A DNA stretch of 64,000 bases, from contig CM021316.1 of assembly GCA_010645155.1 (NCBI GenBank), positions 6,934,288-6,998,287 on the forward strand, in the 5' to 3' direction. Below the pieces are notes generated by a model. That model was given only the letters and a program-made list of their open reading frames with translations, did not search any database and had not been told where the DNA came from. The position numbers and the translations under genes were made by a program. The number at the start of each line of letters is the position of its first letter. The first letter of the stretch is position 1. This DNA comes from Tigriopus japonicus (Eukaryota; Arthropoda; Copepoda; Harpacticoida; Harpacticidae). This document shows positions 11,031 through 25,300 of the stretch, one piece after another.

Positions 11031-12180
11031 CTTGATGATAGATGAATGGAAACTCTTATGGAACAGGCAAAATATGCCCTTGTCCCTCGAAGTTGACGAG
11101 GGTAAACAGAGATGTTTACACTCGGCTATTGCTACAACAACACCAGCTACTATGACTACATGTTCTCAACAAGACCTGTTTGGTTCTTTGCCCCAAAAGA
11201 CCAACAAAACTGATTTACAATTCCTAATTAGGTTTTTGTTGTGCACCCACCCAGCAGATAGGTAGAAAACATTTCTCAAAATCTAGGAGTTGCTGAAGCT
11301 GATGGCTCTCTCCGTTTTGCTTTTCAGTCTCCAGATGATTAGAGACTTCTCAGAAGCGAAAGTGTGCTCGTTTCTTGATCTCTGGTTACTTTAGTGTATG
11401 ATTAACGATCATATGTGTGCTACTAGTATGCACCGTATGGTACAATCCGAAAGAGCCCCCGTGAATAAAGAACTTGGTCCAAGTCAACTAAGTCGTCTAG
11501 AAACTCTCGCCTCAGTCAAATGGGGACAATAGTAGGTACTATAAACTAGATAACCCAAAGGCAAAAAAAAACCAAGGACAAAGCAAATGGACCATTTACA
11601 AAAAATGAAGATGCCTCATTGAGGTACACTCAATGTAGTATAGCCATGAAATCCATTTGTCGAATTTATTTACATAAATTTCCTGCTGTGATCAAAGTCG
11701 ACAATAACCTCGACAAACGAGAAAACTTTTCGTTTCCCATAATTGGCCTCCATTGAAGTTGCTGCTTAAAGAGCCCCTGATGATTCACGAGTGATGATCC
11801 CGTTTCTTTTATGGGGTGTTCCATATTTGTATTGTGATCTAAGCATTTGTTAGGTTTTGAGAGAGGGAGAGAGACCTTCTTCGGTCTTCTTCGGGCTTGG
11901 GCAAATCTTGGCTTCGGATACTACATACGCACATGAGGACACTAATTGTTAGTACTTGAATACAGTACTTGTACTTGTGCTACATGGGTAACTTTTTCAT
12001 TACGTTTCGTGTTGCACTGTAGAGAAATTATGATTGGAGGAGTAAGACGCCAAGATGTCGGTGCTGGCACGAAAAAGACTGAAGGAGAGCTCTTGGATGT
12101 AGAAAGAGAACAGACAGAGAGCAAGAGAGATGGGAAGTGAAAGACAGAAAGGAAGAAATGAGAGTAGTTCGCTATCCTGG
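11031..12180. other. Gene-free stretch
   Basis: Nothing recognisable is seen apart from a short GAGAGGGAGAGAGA patch near 11860. Open frames are short and overlap on opposite strands. Confidence 0.6.
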
Positions 12181-12184
12181 GCTT

Positions 12185-12267
12185 GGATGATCGTGATGAT
12201 GCTCAAGATGATCGCCATCATCTTCATTATTATCATCATCATCACCATGTTCATCATCATCATCATC
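12185..12267. repeat. (GAT)n/(ATC)n imperfect microsatellite, self-complementary
   Basis: The left half is GATGATCGTGATGATG and the right half consists of ATCATC triplets, so the tract can fold back on itself. It interrupts otherwise featureless DNA. Confidence 0.85.
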
Positions 12268-14086
12268 TCAAGATTGAATATCACAAATGCAGCTTGACTT
12301 GGTGAACGACCAGCCATCGTAAGGAAAAATGATCAACGGGCTAGCAAGAGTTTCGTTCGTGGGCTGCTTTACAAAAGTGCTTTCAAAAGTTCAGAATGGT
12401 CCTCAAGTAGCTTTCAATGTGCCCTTCATCGCTTTTTACTGTAAAGATTTTACTACAGATTGTGTTTTAGAGGGCCCTGATCTATAGTTTTTTGCACCCA
12501 TGATTGGTAAGTTTCTTCCACGGCTTGGATTTGCATCCGGACAATAGATCCCACGAAGACGCAAATTAAACACCCTTTATTGGCAGGACATTAAATATGT
12601 TCCAAAATAAAAGGTTGTTATCTTGTCCTTGTCGTATAACCTGACCCGACAAGCAAATCGATAATTAAGTTTCAACGGAAAGTCTGGTCGTTTTTTGAAG
12701 TTATTGATGCTTCCTAGATAGAACCCTTGGATGAGCCTCAATGAAGAACAAATCTGGTGAGCTAATGATCTGGTGTGTTAGAGAAAAAGATCTTTTGGTA
12801 TGCAAATGGGCCTCGTGGGCCGTTAGTTGGTCTCCTTCCATTGATTTCGAGGAAAGTGAGGTCGCTTTTTCTTACTATTCACGAAGAGTTTGGGCACTAC
12901 TGAGAGCGATTGAGCACATGCTCCCAATTGCAATTGGTAGCAAGGCAAGGCAAGGCAACCAACCTTCGAGGTGTGTTTCCTTCCCCGGATTCGGAGGGGC
13001 CTCACCAAGTGACTGACTGTATTAATGGAAAGTGGGGAAGTGGCCAAACGAAGAGATGAACGAGCCTCAAAAACCCTTAGCATTTCCCCCAAATCGACGA
13101 ACCTCTCTCTCCCAATGCTTACTGTCTTGATCGAGGCTTGATGTCTGGTCATCATTTTTTCCTTTGGTTCGAGCAAGAATGAATAAAAAGAGTACTGAGC
13201 ATGCGCTGGATTGTCAGAAACGGCCAATTTATTGGTGGCGTTATGACGGGACTACGTTCAAGAGGCTGAGATCATAGAATTGTGATGGTCTTGCGAGCCA
13301 AATATCTATTTGACATGCGTATTTTTTTTTCTTTTTTCGTGTAAAGTACTCTTCGCAAATCACCGCTAGATTAGTCAATCATCTTATAAAAATCATACCG
13401 AAATGTATACGTACGATTATGATCATGCCTTGTTGACATTTCTTACGGATACCATGGCCCTTGCATGGCCTAAAAGGCAAATGATTGGGCGACCCCGGGC
13501 GTCTTTTTGTCGTCTCATTCTTCTTCGTTTGTAGACGTTGTACAGTTATCCTGATTGTAAAGATTCTGATGATGGAGGGGTGGGTAACTTAATGCGACCC
13601 CTACGCGCGCTTTTTCATGGCATACATACGTTCGGTGTGTGTTGGCTGTTTGGTTGGTGTCGTCCCGAGATATCGGGACAGATGCTGGCGACTCTTTGTG
13701 TTGTTGCTACGCGCCTTGAATGCTCTGGCTACGGTTTGGTGATCCTGAACTCTGCTGTAGTGGACCGCTTTTTTGCTCGTCGTACAATATTGATTGGCAT
13801 AATGTGGACAGGGGGCTTACAAGGATGGATCACAAATGGACGGGACGGGCAGGGACAGACAGAAACAGAAAGAGAGAGACAGAGAACACTTCGCTACAAT
13901 CACCATGAGGGTAGTGATAGCCAGAGAAGTAACGAACTAAAAGAGTGAATGCTTGGTTGGTTGGATGGATGGAAGGATGGTTGGTGCAACAAAAATGGTT
14001 GGGCGGCGGCTTCGCTGAATAACTAGAATACGAACATAACAAGCTGTCCCTTTTATTTCAACTCCCTTGTGCCACTACTACTTCTT
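12268..14086. other. Gene-free stretch
   Basis: Open frames of 134-136 codons (12823-13227 minus, 13538-13948 plus) are the longest. They contain low-complexity or microsatellite-derived residues and no domain motif. A GGTT/GGAT patch lies at 13953-13985. Confidence 0.55.
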
Positions 14087-14095
14087 ACCACCACC

Positions 14096-14126
<31 letters not shown>

Positions 14127-14130
14127 GCAA
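14087..14130. repeat. (CAC)n(CAA)n compound microsatellite
   Basis: About eight CAC triplets run directly into five CAA triplets. Confidence 0.9.
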
Positions 14131-17100
14131 CGCATCCTACTTGTAGGTTGTTAGTTGACTGTTGTAATGGTGGGTAGTGAGCGGCTGCCTGCTTGCCTAT
14201 CAGAGGGCGCGAGTGTCAGAGTGCAGAGTGGGTGCCTTCGTCCACTTCGTTGTTGCAGTCCGGTGTTCCCGTCTATCTACTCGATTCTTTGTTCAACTCA
14301 TTCACTCTTTCACTCACTCGTTCGTTCGCTCACCCACTCGTCTGTCTCTTTGTCTGTCTATCCTGTGATCCTCTAAATCAGTGGAACGTTTGAGTTGTTA
14401 CCTCACAAGGAGCAAAGCTTGAAAGTTGCGACATCCAAGAGGATCATAATCAGATCAGCAGGGTGTTTGTTGTTGGCGTTCTTGGTGATGACGGTGATGT
14501 GGCCACCGATGGGACAGATACTTGCGTCTTGCTCTCATGGGAACACATGGGATCCAATATATGAGGGTTGATAAAGACAACCCAATGGGCTTGATGTAAT
14601 TCATCTTTAATTGCTCAACGTTTTTAAGACGTTGATTTCGACACCTTTGATTTTGGAATTTCATGAGAAGACAGCAAATGACAATTTTGGCACTGTTTCT
14701 TGAAAGAATAAATCAGTTTTTGGTTAATACATCTTGTTTACATTTGTAATTTGTGCTACCTTCAATGAATTGGGATCATCAGGATATCAAGGTGGAATGA
14801 TGTTGTATAAAAGTTGATCTGCATTGACATTTCCCCATGGGCCAAAACACAAAGAAGGCCATCTCTGTATTCGCCGATTCATCCCATCTCACACACTCCT
14901 TTCCTAGACGCAATCCTCACTCACTCACTCACTCTCTCTCTTTCTCTCTTTCTATCTCTTCAACTCCTTTCTTTAGAAAGGTCTTTTAGCCTCACCAAAA
15001 AGTTTGGTGCTTCTTAAGAGAGCTACTCTCATCACTTGACCATTCGTGCAAAACCCAAAAGAGGAATCTTTGGGGTTTCATTCTAGACCTTGCTCGCGAG
15101 GCTTACCAGAAGAAAGATTCCAGAAGACTTTCTCGCCTTCTAGACAAGAAAGACTTGGCGGTTCTTTTCACGAAAGGCGATGTTGCTTATTTTGATAGAA
15201 TGACCTACAAAACCTGATTGACCAAGGTGGGCTAAAATCTCGGGACTCTTGATTTTGATACTTTCAAAAATGATGTCGAAAGCGAAACTAAGAGCCAGAA
15301 GAAATAAAGTTTCCTCGTGATGGCCAACGATTTGATCTAAAAGCAATTGAAGTGATCCCAAAATATCGGTTCAATCAAGCTTGAACTGGATATTCGTACT
15401 TGACCAACCCATACAGTTAATAATACGCTTCTGTGGAGAAGTGATAGATACGTACAAATTGAAACGAATGTAAACTTGGAAAGACGAGCCAGTTAAGGAA
15501 CATCTCTTCCTGAATTCATTGACACTGAGTTGATATTTAATTAGTTGCAAGTACTCATTCCCTTTCAAAACTCAAATGATAGGAAAAATTATGTCAAGAA
15601 CGAGGAGTAAGAACTGGAAAGCGTATTGTGTTGTATCCTTCTTGGTTGGACTGAGAGCCCTAGCATGTCTCACTCGGAAGGAAGTGGCAAAAAGTGGGCC
15701 TTGAAAGTTGGAGAAGCAACGAACGAATGAAATGGCGCGCCTCCTTTCTCTCGTTTGAAGCCGGAAGAGACAACACGTTGGCCACAAAGTCTGGTTTGGC
15801 TAAGACTGTCCAAGTTTTGCAATCGGCTCTCTGTTGCCTCCCCTCTTTGTGTATTAATATGTAAAGACAACGTGTGTGTATAATCTCAGGCTTATTGCTC
15901 TGCTCTTTGGTTTGGCTCATTTGTGCTGTCAAGGCTAAGAAACGCCTGTATTGGTTCCATTTCAATGAAGATGCCCTTACTTGAGCTCTTCAAGTCACCC
16001 ACAGCAACATCGAGAAGGACCCTAATTCGGATTTCAAAAGAATTGGCTTATTCCTGATAAACTGAAGGCACCGACCGTCTAATGGAACACTATTCTAAAA
16101 AGGCTCTTAAACGAAATTGGCTCTCTTCTCCTCTCTCTCGCTCTCTCTTTCTCCTTGTGATGGGTTATTATGACGAGGGATCGTTTCCTTCAATTTGATT
16201 ACAACTCACATCAACCAAGATCAATGTGCTGTTAGAGCCGCTATGAAATGAGATTAACCGTTTTTGTTGAGTAGAAGAGAACTATTACTTTTTACGCTTT
16301 AGCTAATTTAAAAAAGGAGTCTTCCGCGAGCTACTTAAAGTGGGCAAGCGACGAATTTTCTCATTTTACCGAGTTGAAATTCGAGATTTATTTAAAACAT
16401 TTTAAAGTGGAAATGAGGGGCGGAAACGTTCATTTTCCAAGACTTAAGATCTGATGCTGTTTGGTTGGTTGAGGGCATATTTTGTAGTTTTGACGGCGTT
16501 CTTTTTGCTCTCACAAGGTACTGGAATGCAAAAAAAAATATGTCCTTACAAACTTTTTTTGAGTACGTTAAGTAATTAAAAAGAGTCACCTTCAATACCT
16601 TGCTTTGAAATGGTCTTTGCACTTAATTTGTTATTTTAGTATACCATGAATGCACTTGTGTTGACTCTAATTTTAGTTTGGTCGTAACATGCAGAATGAT
16701 TGCCACGGTAGAAGGTTGAATCGCGTGAATACACAACAATTCCTATACTCGTCGGTTAGTTTCGCGTTAAGTATACTTGAGGTCAGCCAAGTAGTTGGGT
16801 CAGGGTTGAGTATACTACAAAAAAAAAATCGTTTTTATGTGCGTTACCCTTTGTCTGGCGTGTCCTTAAGCATTTTTGGAAAAAAATGTTTCGACATCGA
16901 ATGCCAGTTTGTACTGTGCGCTTGAAGGTTCTTTTTCTAGTTGGGTTTGTTTATTATTGTCAAAAGAAACATTCTTGATTCAAAGGGTTTGGTCGAAAAA
17001 CTGTAACACATTTTTTCCTGTCTAGGCATTGCTATAAAAAATCACTGAACTCGATCATTAAAGCAATGACTCAAAAAGTCATGGCGAGCCTCTAAACACC

Positions 17101-20100
17101 CTTCAATTGTCAAACATTCTACGCGGAAAGAAAGAACCTTTGATTGCAGGCCTTCAAATTCATTGATTCGCTCCAAAAATGTTAAAAATGGCTTTTAGTT
17201 GGTTGAACTGACCACTTGAAAATGAAAGTGCCTCTAAACCGCAAGGAGTCAATTCACTGTAATGAGTGACCTACACGGTTGTAACAAATTAGAGTTCCAT
17301 CCCAAATAAAGAATCATTCGTGACACATCACGTTTGTGATTGAATTGTTTCGATTACAACAATACTTGTCCTTATAATGGGCGCTCAAAGTATGGATGTT
17401 TTTGAGAATAGAGCGCGTGTATCTTGGATGGGGGAGTCGTTCTTGAAAACAAAATCGTAGTTTTATGAACCTCAAGTGCGAACATGTGAAAGACAAAGGT
17501 CCGATTTGGGAGCCAATGGTGTGGATATTAAAATTTGTAATGCGTAGCAAATCAGCTTTTGGGTTATTTAGAAGGGCCTTTCGCTTCCACACATGATGGT
17601 TCGAGCCCATCTGACTACCATCCTTCTTTCTGAACTCCAATTGAACCGTTGAACCGTTTTTCGATGCCAACAATTACCTAAAATACTTATTGGCGAACTA
17701 ATTGTAAAATGGGCTAATGAGCTCTCCTGGGTCATCTTGCGCACAAATTGTGCTTGCATCTTGAGAAGAACCCAAAAGAATAAGATTCAATGTTCCTCCT
17801 CTTCACACTCGTCTAAATGACAACATTCGATGACTCTGAACTCTGCTGTGATTATGTAACGTTAGTGTTTGCCTGTGTGATCACGTGTGAAAAGTCTGTC
17901 TGTCCAAATGTCGGAGTGAAAATGCCGCCAAAACACTTTGTGTTCAACGACATATCTAGTGCTGTACTCGTTCCAAATGTTGTGCCGGTGAATGAATCAG
18001 ATAGGGCGCTCTGACAATTCAAGTGGAGAACAAAGAACTCATTGAGATGTATAAATGTGAGTTACTTATTACGCTGAAGAGAGTCTATGCAGTTATCAAG
18101 ACTCATCCAAAGCCGTTTCAGGTCTTTGTTGTAGACTAATTCAAATGTACGGTTATTTTTTCATCTCGCGGAACTTGATTCTTGAATGTACAATACGGTT
18201 ATGAATGGGCGTCTCTTCGTACGAGTAGTTCTTGTTATGAAATTCAGGATACAGGAAAGGGAATAAGCAATGTCGCCGAGCTCTTATTTTGTAATGAGAG
18301 AATGAAATTATTCATGCAGAGAGTAATATATTCTCAAAATAGGCCAGTTTGATTTGATTGGCACATTCAGGGAATGGATGTTGATTTTTTGGGTGGGATT
18401 TTTTAATCTGATGAGGAAATGTGTCCGCTTTGTTGTAATTCGTGTTTTTGTGCTAATTCGTGCTTTAAAGGTCTCAGTGATTCAATTCTCTAAAATATGG
18501 TACGTTTTCTGCCCAAACGCTTCTTAGCCTTGAGAAATATTTATTTGACAATGGACAATAACATTTACAGATTCAAAACGAGAATGAAAAATGTTAACAA
18601 AAAATTCAAAGAAACAATTTCCTCCTTATTTTAAGATTCAGTTCCAGGCCGAAAACTCTGTGTTGAATCCTGTAATGCTCATTTTTTCATTAGCTTTGTA
18701 TCCTTGGTTGGCATTCAAAGGCTGTTAGGCATGCAGCCGTGACAATAGGACATAATCTCCCAATTTCTCCTCGTGGACTTGGAATAATTGTTATGGTTGT
18801 TTGGCCAAGAATGCCTGTGGTCACTAATGATTAGTTTCTGCGGACCCATGATCTACCTACCTGCTATTCTATTTGTTCTTTTCTGTCATCTTGAAAGGCA
18901 TTCCTCACGTTTCAATGCATGGCCTTTGCTAGTGGATGATGCTGTTTTGGACAAGATTTCCAAAAGAAGTAATAATGGGACCTTTGTCAAGAATGAAACT
19001 GACCTTCCTTACGAGTTGATAGTTTCCCTTCTTCGTTTTGATGGAGTTCGATCTGGTTTTCAATCCGCTCAATCATTTTTGCGCCCCCCCCTACTTTGTT
19101 GTGATAGAATAGTTATCTTCGTCCTTAGGATCTCAGTCCGACTTTGGGGGTCCTCGCCCAAACGAACACTCATTTTAGGTCAATTTTATTTGGGCGATGT
19201 TTTAAAGCTGAAGAGCCTTGGAATGAAGGCCAAGATTTTTTGACCAAGATTGTGGAGCTTTTACAAATGAAGCCATGGGATACCGACGAACACGAGAGAA
19301 GAATCTTTTCATCAACGGGATAGCAACTAACTGTGATAGGCTTAAATATTTCGTTGCCTTCCATGTTTGGGGGATGGTTGTTCGAAGGTGTTTCAACGTG
19401 TTTGTGTAGCAAGTACGGCTCTACCTTTACCAACTCTGTGCAAGATTGAGTTTAGCTCAGATTTGGCCACTTCATCGCACTTTTCAAGAGTTACTTTTCA
19501 TGTCATGTTTTCCACTCGATTCGATTGAAGAGGAAGGCGTAGTGGCCTTTGAAACGGCTAAAAGGATGAGACGAGAAGATTCTAGCCTTGGAGAGATTGG
19601 GTAAGCCAGACCAGAGACGAGGACTTTATTTGGCCAAATTGTCTGCCTGTGGAAACTCGAGCGATAACTACACTACGTATGTACGTACTGCGAACCATCC
19701 AAAAGGCTAAGAGGAGAGGAGTGAGTGCGAAAGGATGGTTTCAATTAATCACTCAAGGTCCCTTCAAGGTCTTTGCGACTGAAGCACTCAATTCACTTTC
19801 TACGGGACCTTTTTGCAAAACGCGTTGCCAGTTAGTTTGGGTTGGTCCAAATATGTTTTTAGTCGAGAAAGTGACTGTTTAGAATGATGAATTCAGGTTA
19901 GTTTTTCTTAAACTGACTCGCCATCAATTTTGCATTCCGTGAACCTGGAGAAAACTGGCCAAGAGGTAGGTTTAAATATTGTTGAAATGGCAAAATTTAC
20001 ACTTCGAAATGGGTTCTGTATGTGGGTCATCTTGCTGGTTCATCCTTGTTACCCGCAGACATGCTAAGCAAGCGCACGAGGACTCGTGGATGGCATGTCC

Positions 20101-22610
20101 TCATGAGAATTCCATCCGCCAGTTTTGGAGGTTGGAGAGCGGCTTGGCATAGAAGTCTCTTTCAAGATTTTACTCTTGAGTGCAATGAGAATACTTACCT
20201 GGTTGATGATCATGTTGACGAATCAAAAACGTCACGCCGACTTGCAGTGTCAGACATGCCCTTCTCGAAGTCTAAATTTGAGCTCCATTGAGAGAAACAA
20301 AAGGCAACGAGTAGTAAGTGGTCGGTTGTCCCACGTTTCCAAAGACCTGTTTCAACTTCCTCCATCCAGATAAGAATCGAGGACTATAGTCCTGAGCGCC
20401 TCGAAAATCTGACCGCAAACTCGTCTGAAACGGGAAAAATTAGTCACCGGCCTTTTGGTGTCGGTCAGATTGTCGAGCAAATTTTCCACACTAGTTCTAT
20501 GTAAAAGGAAAGACGGCTGTCGACGTTTTTGCAAATTGGAACAGAAGAGAGTGAAAAAGAAGAAAAGAGGCAAGCGATTGGCAGTGGACCACCGGTTCAA
20601 ATGGGCTCAAGGCCACAATAACTCACGCCGGACAAAGAGACATTTGTGACTGGCTCAGACCTCGCCATCATTCATTAGCATGTCAATGGATGGTCAGTGG
20701 GCATTGGTAAATGCGCGAGCTTGAATGTTTGCCAGGTTTAGGATTAAGAGGGTTTATTCTCACATGAATTGAATGCACATTTTCTCGACTCTGTGAACTA
20801 CAATTTGAGTCCCGCTACGGCTACCGAAAATGACTGGTACTAATGAAGTGGCACCAAATATCTCTCAAGCCTCATTAGGTATTTATTTGCAAAATGCCGT
20901 GCCTGCCATGACTTCATTAGATCGTTGCCATTGATCCATTGCTTCCCGTTCTCACCGTTTGTCAGTCATAAGTCTCTTTGTCATTGGTCCGGCCTCTTTC
21001 CAGTGGTTCTTAGACTCTTCGTTCGTTAAATAAAAATAGAGCGTCGAGCAAGGTGAAAATTCCAGGCTGCATATGAAGGTGTATTCGTTCAATGGCCTAC
21101 CTGCAAGGCTAGACTTGCGGTTGGGCCCTAGGCCTGAGGGTGGCACAAATTATTCGTTTTACCTAGTCAGGCCTTTTTTGGCAAGCTTGTTCCTCTCTGG
21201 TTGAAGTTCTGACAGTGTACGTAGATAGAGCAGTGTAACGGCGCCGCAGATGGCCCACACAGGACGAACTCGAAGTGAAAAGGCCATTAAGAACCATGAA
21301 AGGCCAAGAAGAGTGATGTGACTTTCTAGTCAACTCAAGGTGAATGCACCAACACCCGGTAAAAAAAGCATGCGAGGTGAACTGAGCACTCAGCACTCTC
21401 TCGAATCTCTTGTACATAAACTTTGGTCCTTCATGAGTATCATAGTGTTGTTCATGCTTTGGCATTAGTTTTTTGGTTGCGCTTGGGTTTTTCGGAAATC
21501 ATACGATGGATGACCTCACAATCATTGCCGGTTGAAGTCAAAATCAAATCTTTCTTGGTCATTAACAAACCTAAATTCAAACGCTGAACCATAATAAGCA
21601 AAATTGTTTTGAATAAGGTGTGCCCCGAAAGGGCAAAATTTGAACTTGTACATGTGTGCAAGTTCATATGGTTCTATGTTCGAAGGTTTTATTCTTAAAT
21701 GTCCCGGCTACATGTTGCGAAGAATACATGTAACCCCTTAAAACGTACTTATCCAATCGTGTAAATTATTTTTATCATGAATAAGTAGCTTTCAAGGAGC
21801 CATGAGAAAAAATGCTCATTGCGTTGGTTGAAATGGAAATGCTTGAGTTTATTCGTTTGCCTCTAACCATCGACCCTATCAAGGATTACGCTACCGCTTG
21901 TTGTTCTTGCCCTAATGTAATATGTTATAGTGGTGTGTTGAACTCGTTGAATTAGTCTACAAACTGCTTAGCTGGGTGAAAAGCAAACGAAATGCCAGAG
22001 GGAAAACCATGGATTTCGTTGGTGTCCTCTTGTTGTGCTGTATATACGTATATGCTGATGTTGTTGTTGTTGTTACTTTATTGTTGGTCCCATGAGCCAA
22101 AAGCGGGACAAGCGAGGCACAGCTTACTTTCAAATGCATTTACTCGTCCACTGGAAAGGACATGCACTTGGCCTGATGGTGGCTTATGGAAATAAATTAA
22201 GTGGAAAAGAGAAAAACACACATTAACACAGAACCAATATTCGGAGAAATATCCAATTGCCATCGCCATTCCCACGCTAGCAAACCCTCTTTATCCTTCT
22301 TCACCGACCTTGTCACGTTATTCGTATAAGGATCAAGTTCAAGGTTAGTTCTGCAATATTTGGCCGCCTTTCTTTGAAAATGCAATTTAATTGTTGGATG
22401 TTACTGAATCTCAAACATTAACGGGTTAACATTCCCGTAAGTTGATGAAATGATCCATCCGAAGTCCGGACTGCCTACATGTGCCCATTGTTCTGAGGCC
22501 GTTGTGGACTCCTGGGTTCAAATGAGGGGCCTGTCCCCGGTGAAATGAATAATTTATAAGCCATACTTTGAGTTCAGGGCTCCGTTCCCGGCGGTCTGCG
22601 GGTGGGCGCT
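14131..22610. other. Gene-free stretch with scattered simple repeats
   Basis: It includes CACT/CTCT runs at 14917-14960, a CT run at 16124-16154, an A-run near 16820 and a C-run near 19084. Two small hairpins lie close together at 21621-21635 (TGCCC/GGGCA) and 21641-21666 (TGAACTTG/CAAGTTCA). The longest open frame, 151 codons at 18788-19243, starts with hydrophobic residues. It has no recognisable family and no splice support. I see no transposon ends or RNA genes. Confidence 0.55.
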
Positions 22611-22675
22611 ACGAGCTAGCTAGAGCTAGCCAGCTAGCCAAACAAACAAGCAAGCAAGCAAGCAAGGAAGCAAAT
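22611..22675. repeat. AGCTAGC cluster followed by (CAAG)n
   Basis: Overlapping AGCTAGC/GCTAGCC units (22613-22639) run into CAAACAAACAAG and CAAG tetramers up to about 22670. The first part is palindrome-rich and the second is a plain microsatellite. Confidence 0.85.
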
Positions 22676-22679
22676 AAAC

Positions 22680-25250
22680 CTCGTTGTTCCAGAAAAAGAG
22701 CACTGAAGAGACGGATGGGTTAGTAGACATAATAGAGGTGAAATTGCCTGCAATCTTTCACGAGGACGAGATAGCGATCTCCTGTCCGAACCTAGACGAT
22801 TCTGCTCATCTGAGCCGAACTACTACGCGATTGACTTATCAGTACAGTAAGCGAATAAACCACTTTGTTCCTAACCTCGTGCAGCACAATTACTGACTCA
22901 TTATTACCTGTTTCCACTCATCTCTCTTTTTTTGGTGGGCTGGTTGCTTCCTGTGGTGTGGATAAGTAAACTTGGGAAAGAAAGGCAATATATCACATGA
23001 ATGTTGCACATGCGTAGACTCATTTGAGTCCATGATTTATTTCATATTAAACCACGTTAGTCAGCACAAGCCTTAATACAAAGCCAAGGTCTCTCATTGC
23101 TGCCATGACTTGTTCACCTCGAAGGATGAAATGAATACACCATCACCATGGAAGTGGGACTGGGTCTTTGGAAAGACAGTGATGTCCCGTGAGTGAGTGA
23201 GTGAGTTAGTGAGTGGAAATAGAAGAATGTAGAATGTGTCAAGAGCCTTAGTTGACAGTGAAGCGAGTGACGATGAAAATGATGTTCGTTCTGGAGTGGA
23301 TCTAGAATTCAATCCTCATTCCCGTCAGAGTTGATTTGGCGCAGTTTGTCGAGAGTGGGGCTCGTTTTTCCACTGTGTGTCTCAAGGGAACATTTGTTCA
23401 CTTTAACACCACATTCGGCCTCTTCATCGTTCCTTCCACACCACCACCACCATCATCAACACTGCCACTATACCCAACTGTTACTACTACTACCTCTTAG
23501 TCTTCTTCTCCCCTCTTCTCCTCTCTCGTTCCACTATGTCATGTTCCAAGCTTGAAAGAAATACCAGAACCAGAGACTAACTCACTCCTTGACGAGGACG
23601 TCGCATGGACCAACAGGGAGGATGGTGATGATGGTGATGATGATGATCCAAGGATCTCATCAGGATTTTCCCCAACAAGAAACGCGAGCAACTTAACCTT
23701 GTGTTCGAGTCCACAACCGGTATGTTAGGCCCCCAGGAGGTAGGTGTTGTGTGTTGAAATACCTTGTTGGCTCGGAGTCGAAGGACTGGGAGAGATGAGC
23801 CAAAGGCCAAGCGAAGAAAAGGAAGGAAAACGAGTTGGACATTTCGAAAGTAGAGGGCACAGAAACGACGAGGAGAAGAAAAAGAAGCAGAGAGCGAGAG
23901 AGAGAGAGACTCTGCTCTCCGAAACCACCGTTTGCATAACTCCTCGTACCATAGAGATCTCGAGGAAAGTTGAAGATTTCACAAACTTACCGCCATAAAG
24001 TGGTAAAGTGAAAAGTCTTTTTCAAGCTTCCCGGAACCTCAGAGGAAGACCCCGAAAACTTTGTGAGCTGGCTAAAGTACCGAAAGGCAAAAAAAACTGT
24101 TCCGAACTGCCGACGATACTTCTTGAAAAGAATCAATTAGTAGGCTATTCTACTGTTATTGACAATTCGTAAGGTTTTGGGCTTCATGCGTTGGAAAATT
24201 TGTCGAAGACTATCTACATGTTTGAAGTTGATCTCACTAATATTTTTGCTTTGTATTTCCAGGTAAGACCTTGTGTGCATTGAGAAGAAAATCAAAACGC
24301 ATCTTGCTATTTGATGCAACCTTTCCGTCACAATGGTGAGAACCCGTCCAACATGGAAGCACAATAAACTCTGCCTGTCTTCGAGGTTTTCTGTATCTTG
24401 TTCCTTGCTAATCTCCCGGCTCCTTAAGAGGCCGGACGATCTGAAATAAGTAGTACACTAGCAATAGCAGCTAAGACATAAGTAAGAGATTAACCCTCTT
24501 TTATGTGCGTTTATCCTCTAATGGATGGTTCCCAATGGCGGTGAGTGAGCGTATTGTCTGGGTGTGGTGTATTTTTCTTCTCCATTCTTGTCCTATCATA
24601 ACAAACCATGAAAGAGCAAAAAAGAAGCCATAATAAGAGAGCTAATGTTGATGAAGACTTCACTGGACCACGACGCTTGGTTGTTTTCTTAAGGATTGTC
24701 CACCCCGGATGGTGCTGTTGTCATCGATAGTTAGTAGCTTTAGCTGGCGACTTACTTGCTAGCTCTCTTTCTCTAATTGCCTTTGTGTTTGGATGTGTAC
24801 GGATTATCAGCCACAGAATCGGGAATCAAAACAGGACCGAGAACCACACTCACAGGAAAGATTCAGTTAAGTTGGTTGGGGTGGGCACCAAACTTGCCTA
24901 AAATTAGGGTCTCTCTGCCCTTGAGATGCTTGATGAGAGCTTTGATCTTAGTGCGTACGTGCAAAAAGACAACCAACCAACCAACCAACCAACCTGGCTT
25001 GTTCAGTACATGAAGTAATTCCCTTCCGATTTTGAACCAACCACAGAAGACCCGCCACATTTGAAAGCCTTTTAGAGGGTGCCCTAGAGCATCATCCCAC
25101 CCGTATTAAATACTGAAGACGGCAGGAAAGCCTGTTCAAGACATGATAAGTAATGAACATTTCGTATCTTTGGACCTTTATGCAATATGAAGAATGGAGT
25201 AGTTCTTGTAGTGGCAATGATGTTAGGAACGTTCATGTACGGGCGTAGGT
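22680..25250. other. Gene-free stretch with simple repeats
   Basis: It contains GTGAGTGA repeats near 23190, CACCACCACCATCATC near 23440, a GAT run at 23621-23648, GAGAGA at 23888-23910 and (CCAA)n at 24970-24994. Short open frames are composition-driven. Confidence 0.6.
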
Positions 25251-25253
25251 TGC

Positions 25254-25300
25254 GGGAGAGAGCGAGAGAGAGGGAAAGAAAGAAAGAGAGAGAGAGAGAG
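25254..25300. repeat. (GA)n/(GAAA)n microsatellite
   Basis: GAGAGCGAGAGAGAGGGAAA continues into GAAAGAAAGAGAGAGAGAGA. It is a purine tract on the + strand. Confidence 0.9.

Noticed and set aside
17595..17611. Perfect tRNA T-arm, GATGGTTCGAGCCCATC
   Set aside because: No matching acceptor, D or anticodon arms upstream, so no tRNA can be folded and there is no SINE tail.
18788..19243. 151-codon + strand frame with hydrophobic start
   Set aside because: No recognisable domain, no splice or promoter context, and composition like surrounding DNA.
24488..24505. TTAACCCTCTTTTATG as a piggyBac-like end
   Set aside because: No partner end with matching inverted sequence and TTAA was found at a plausible distance.
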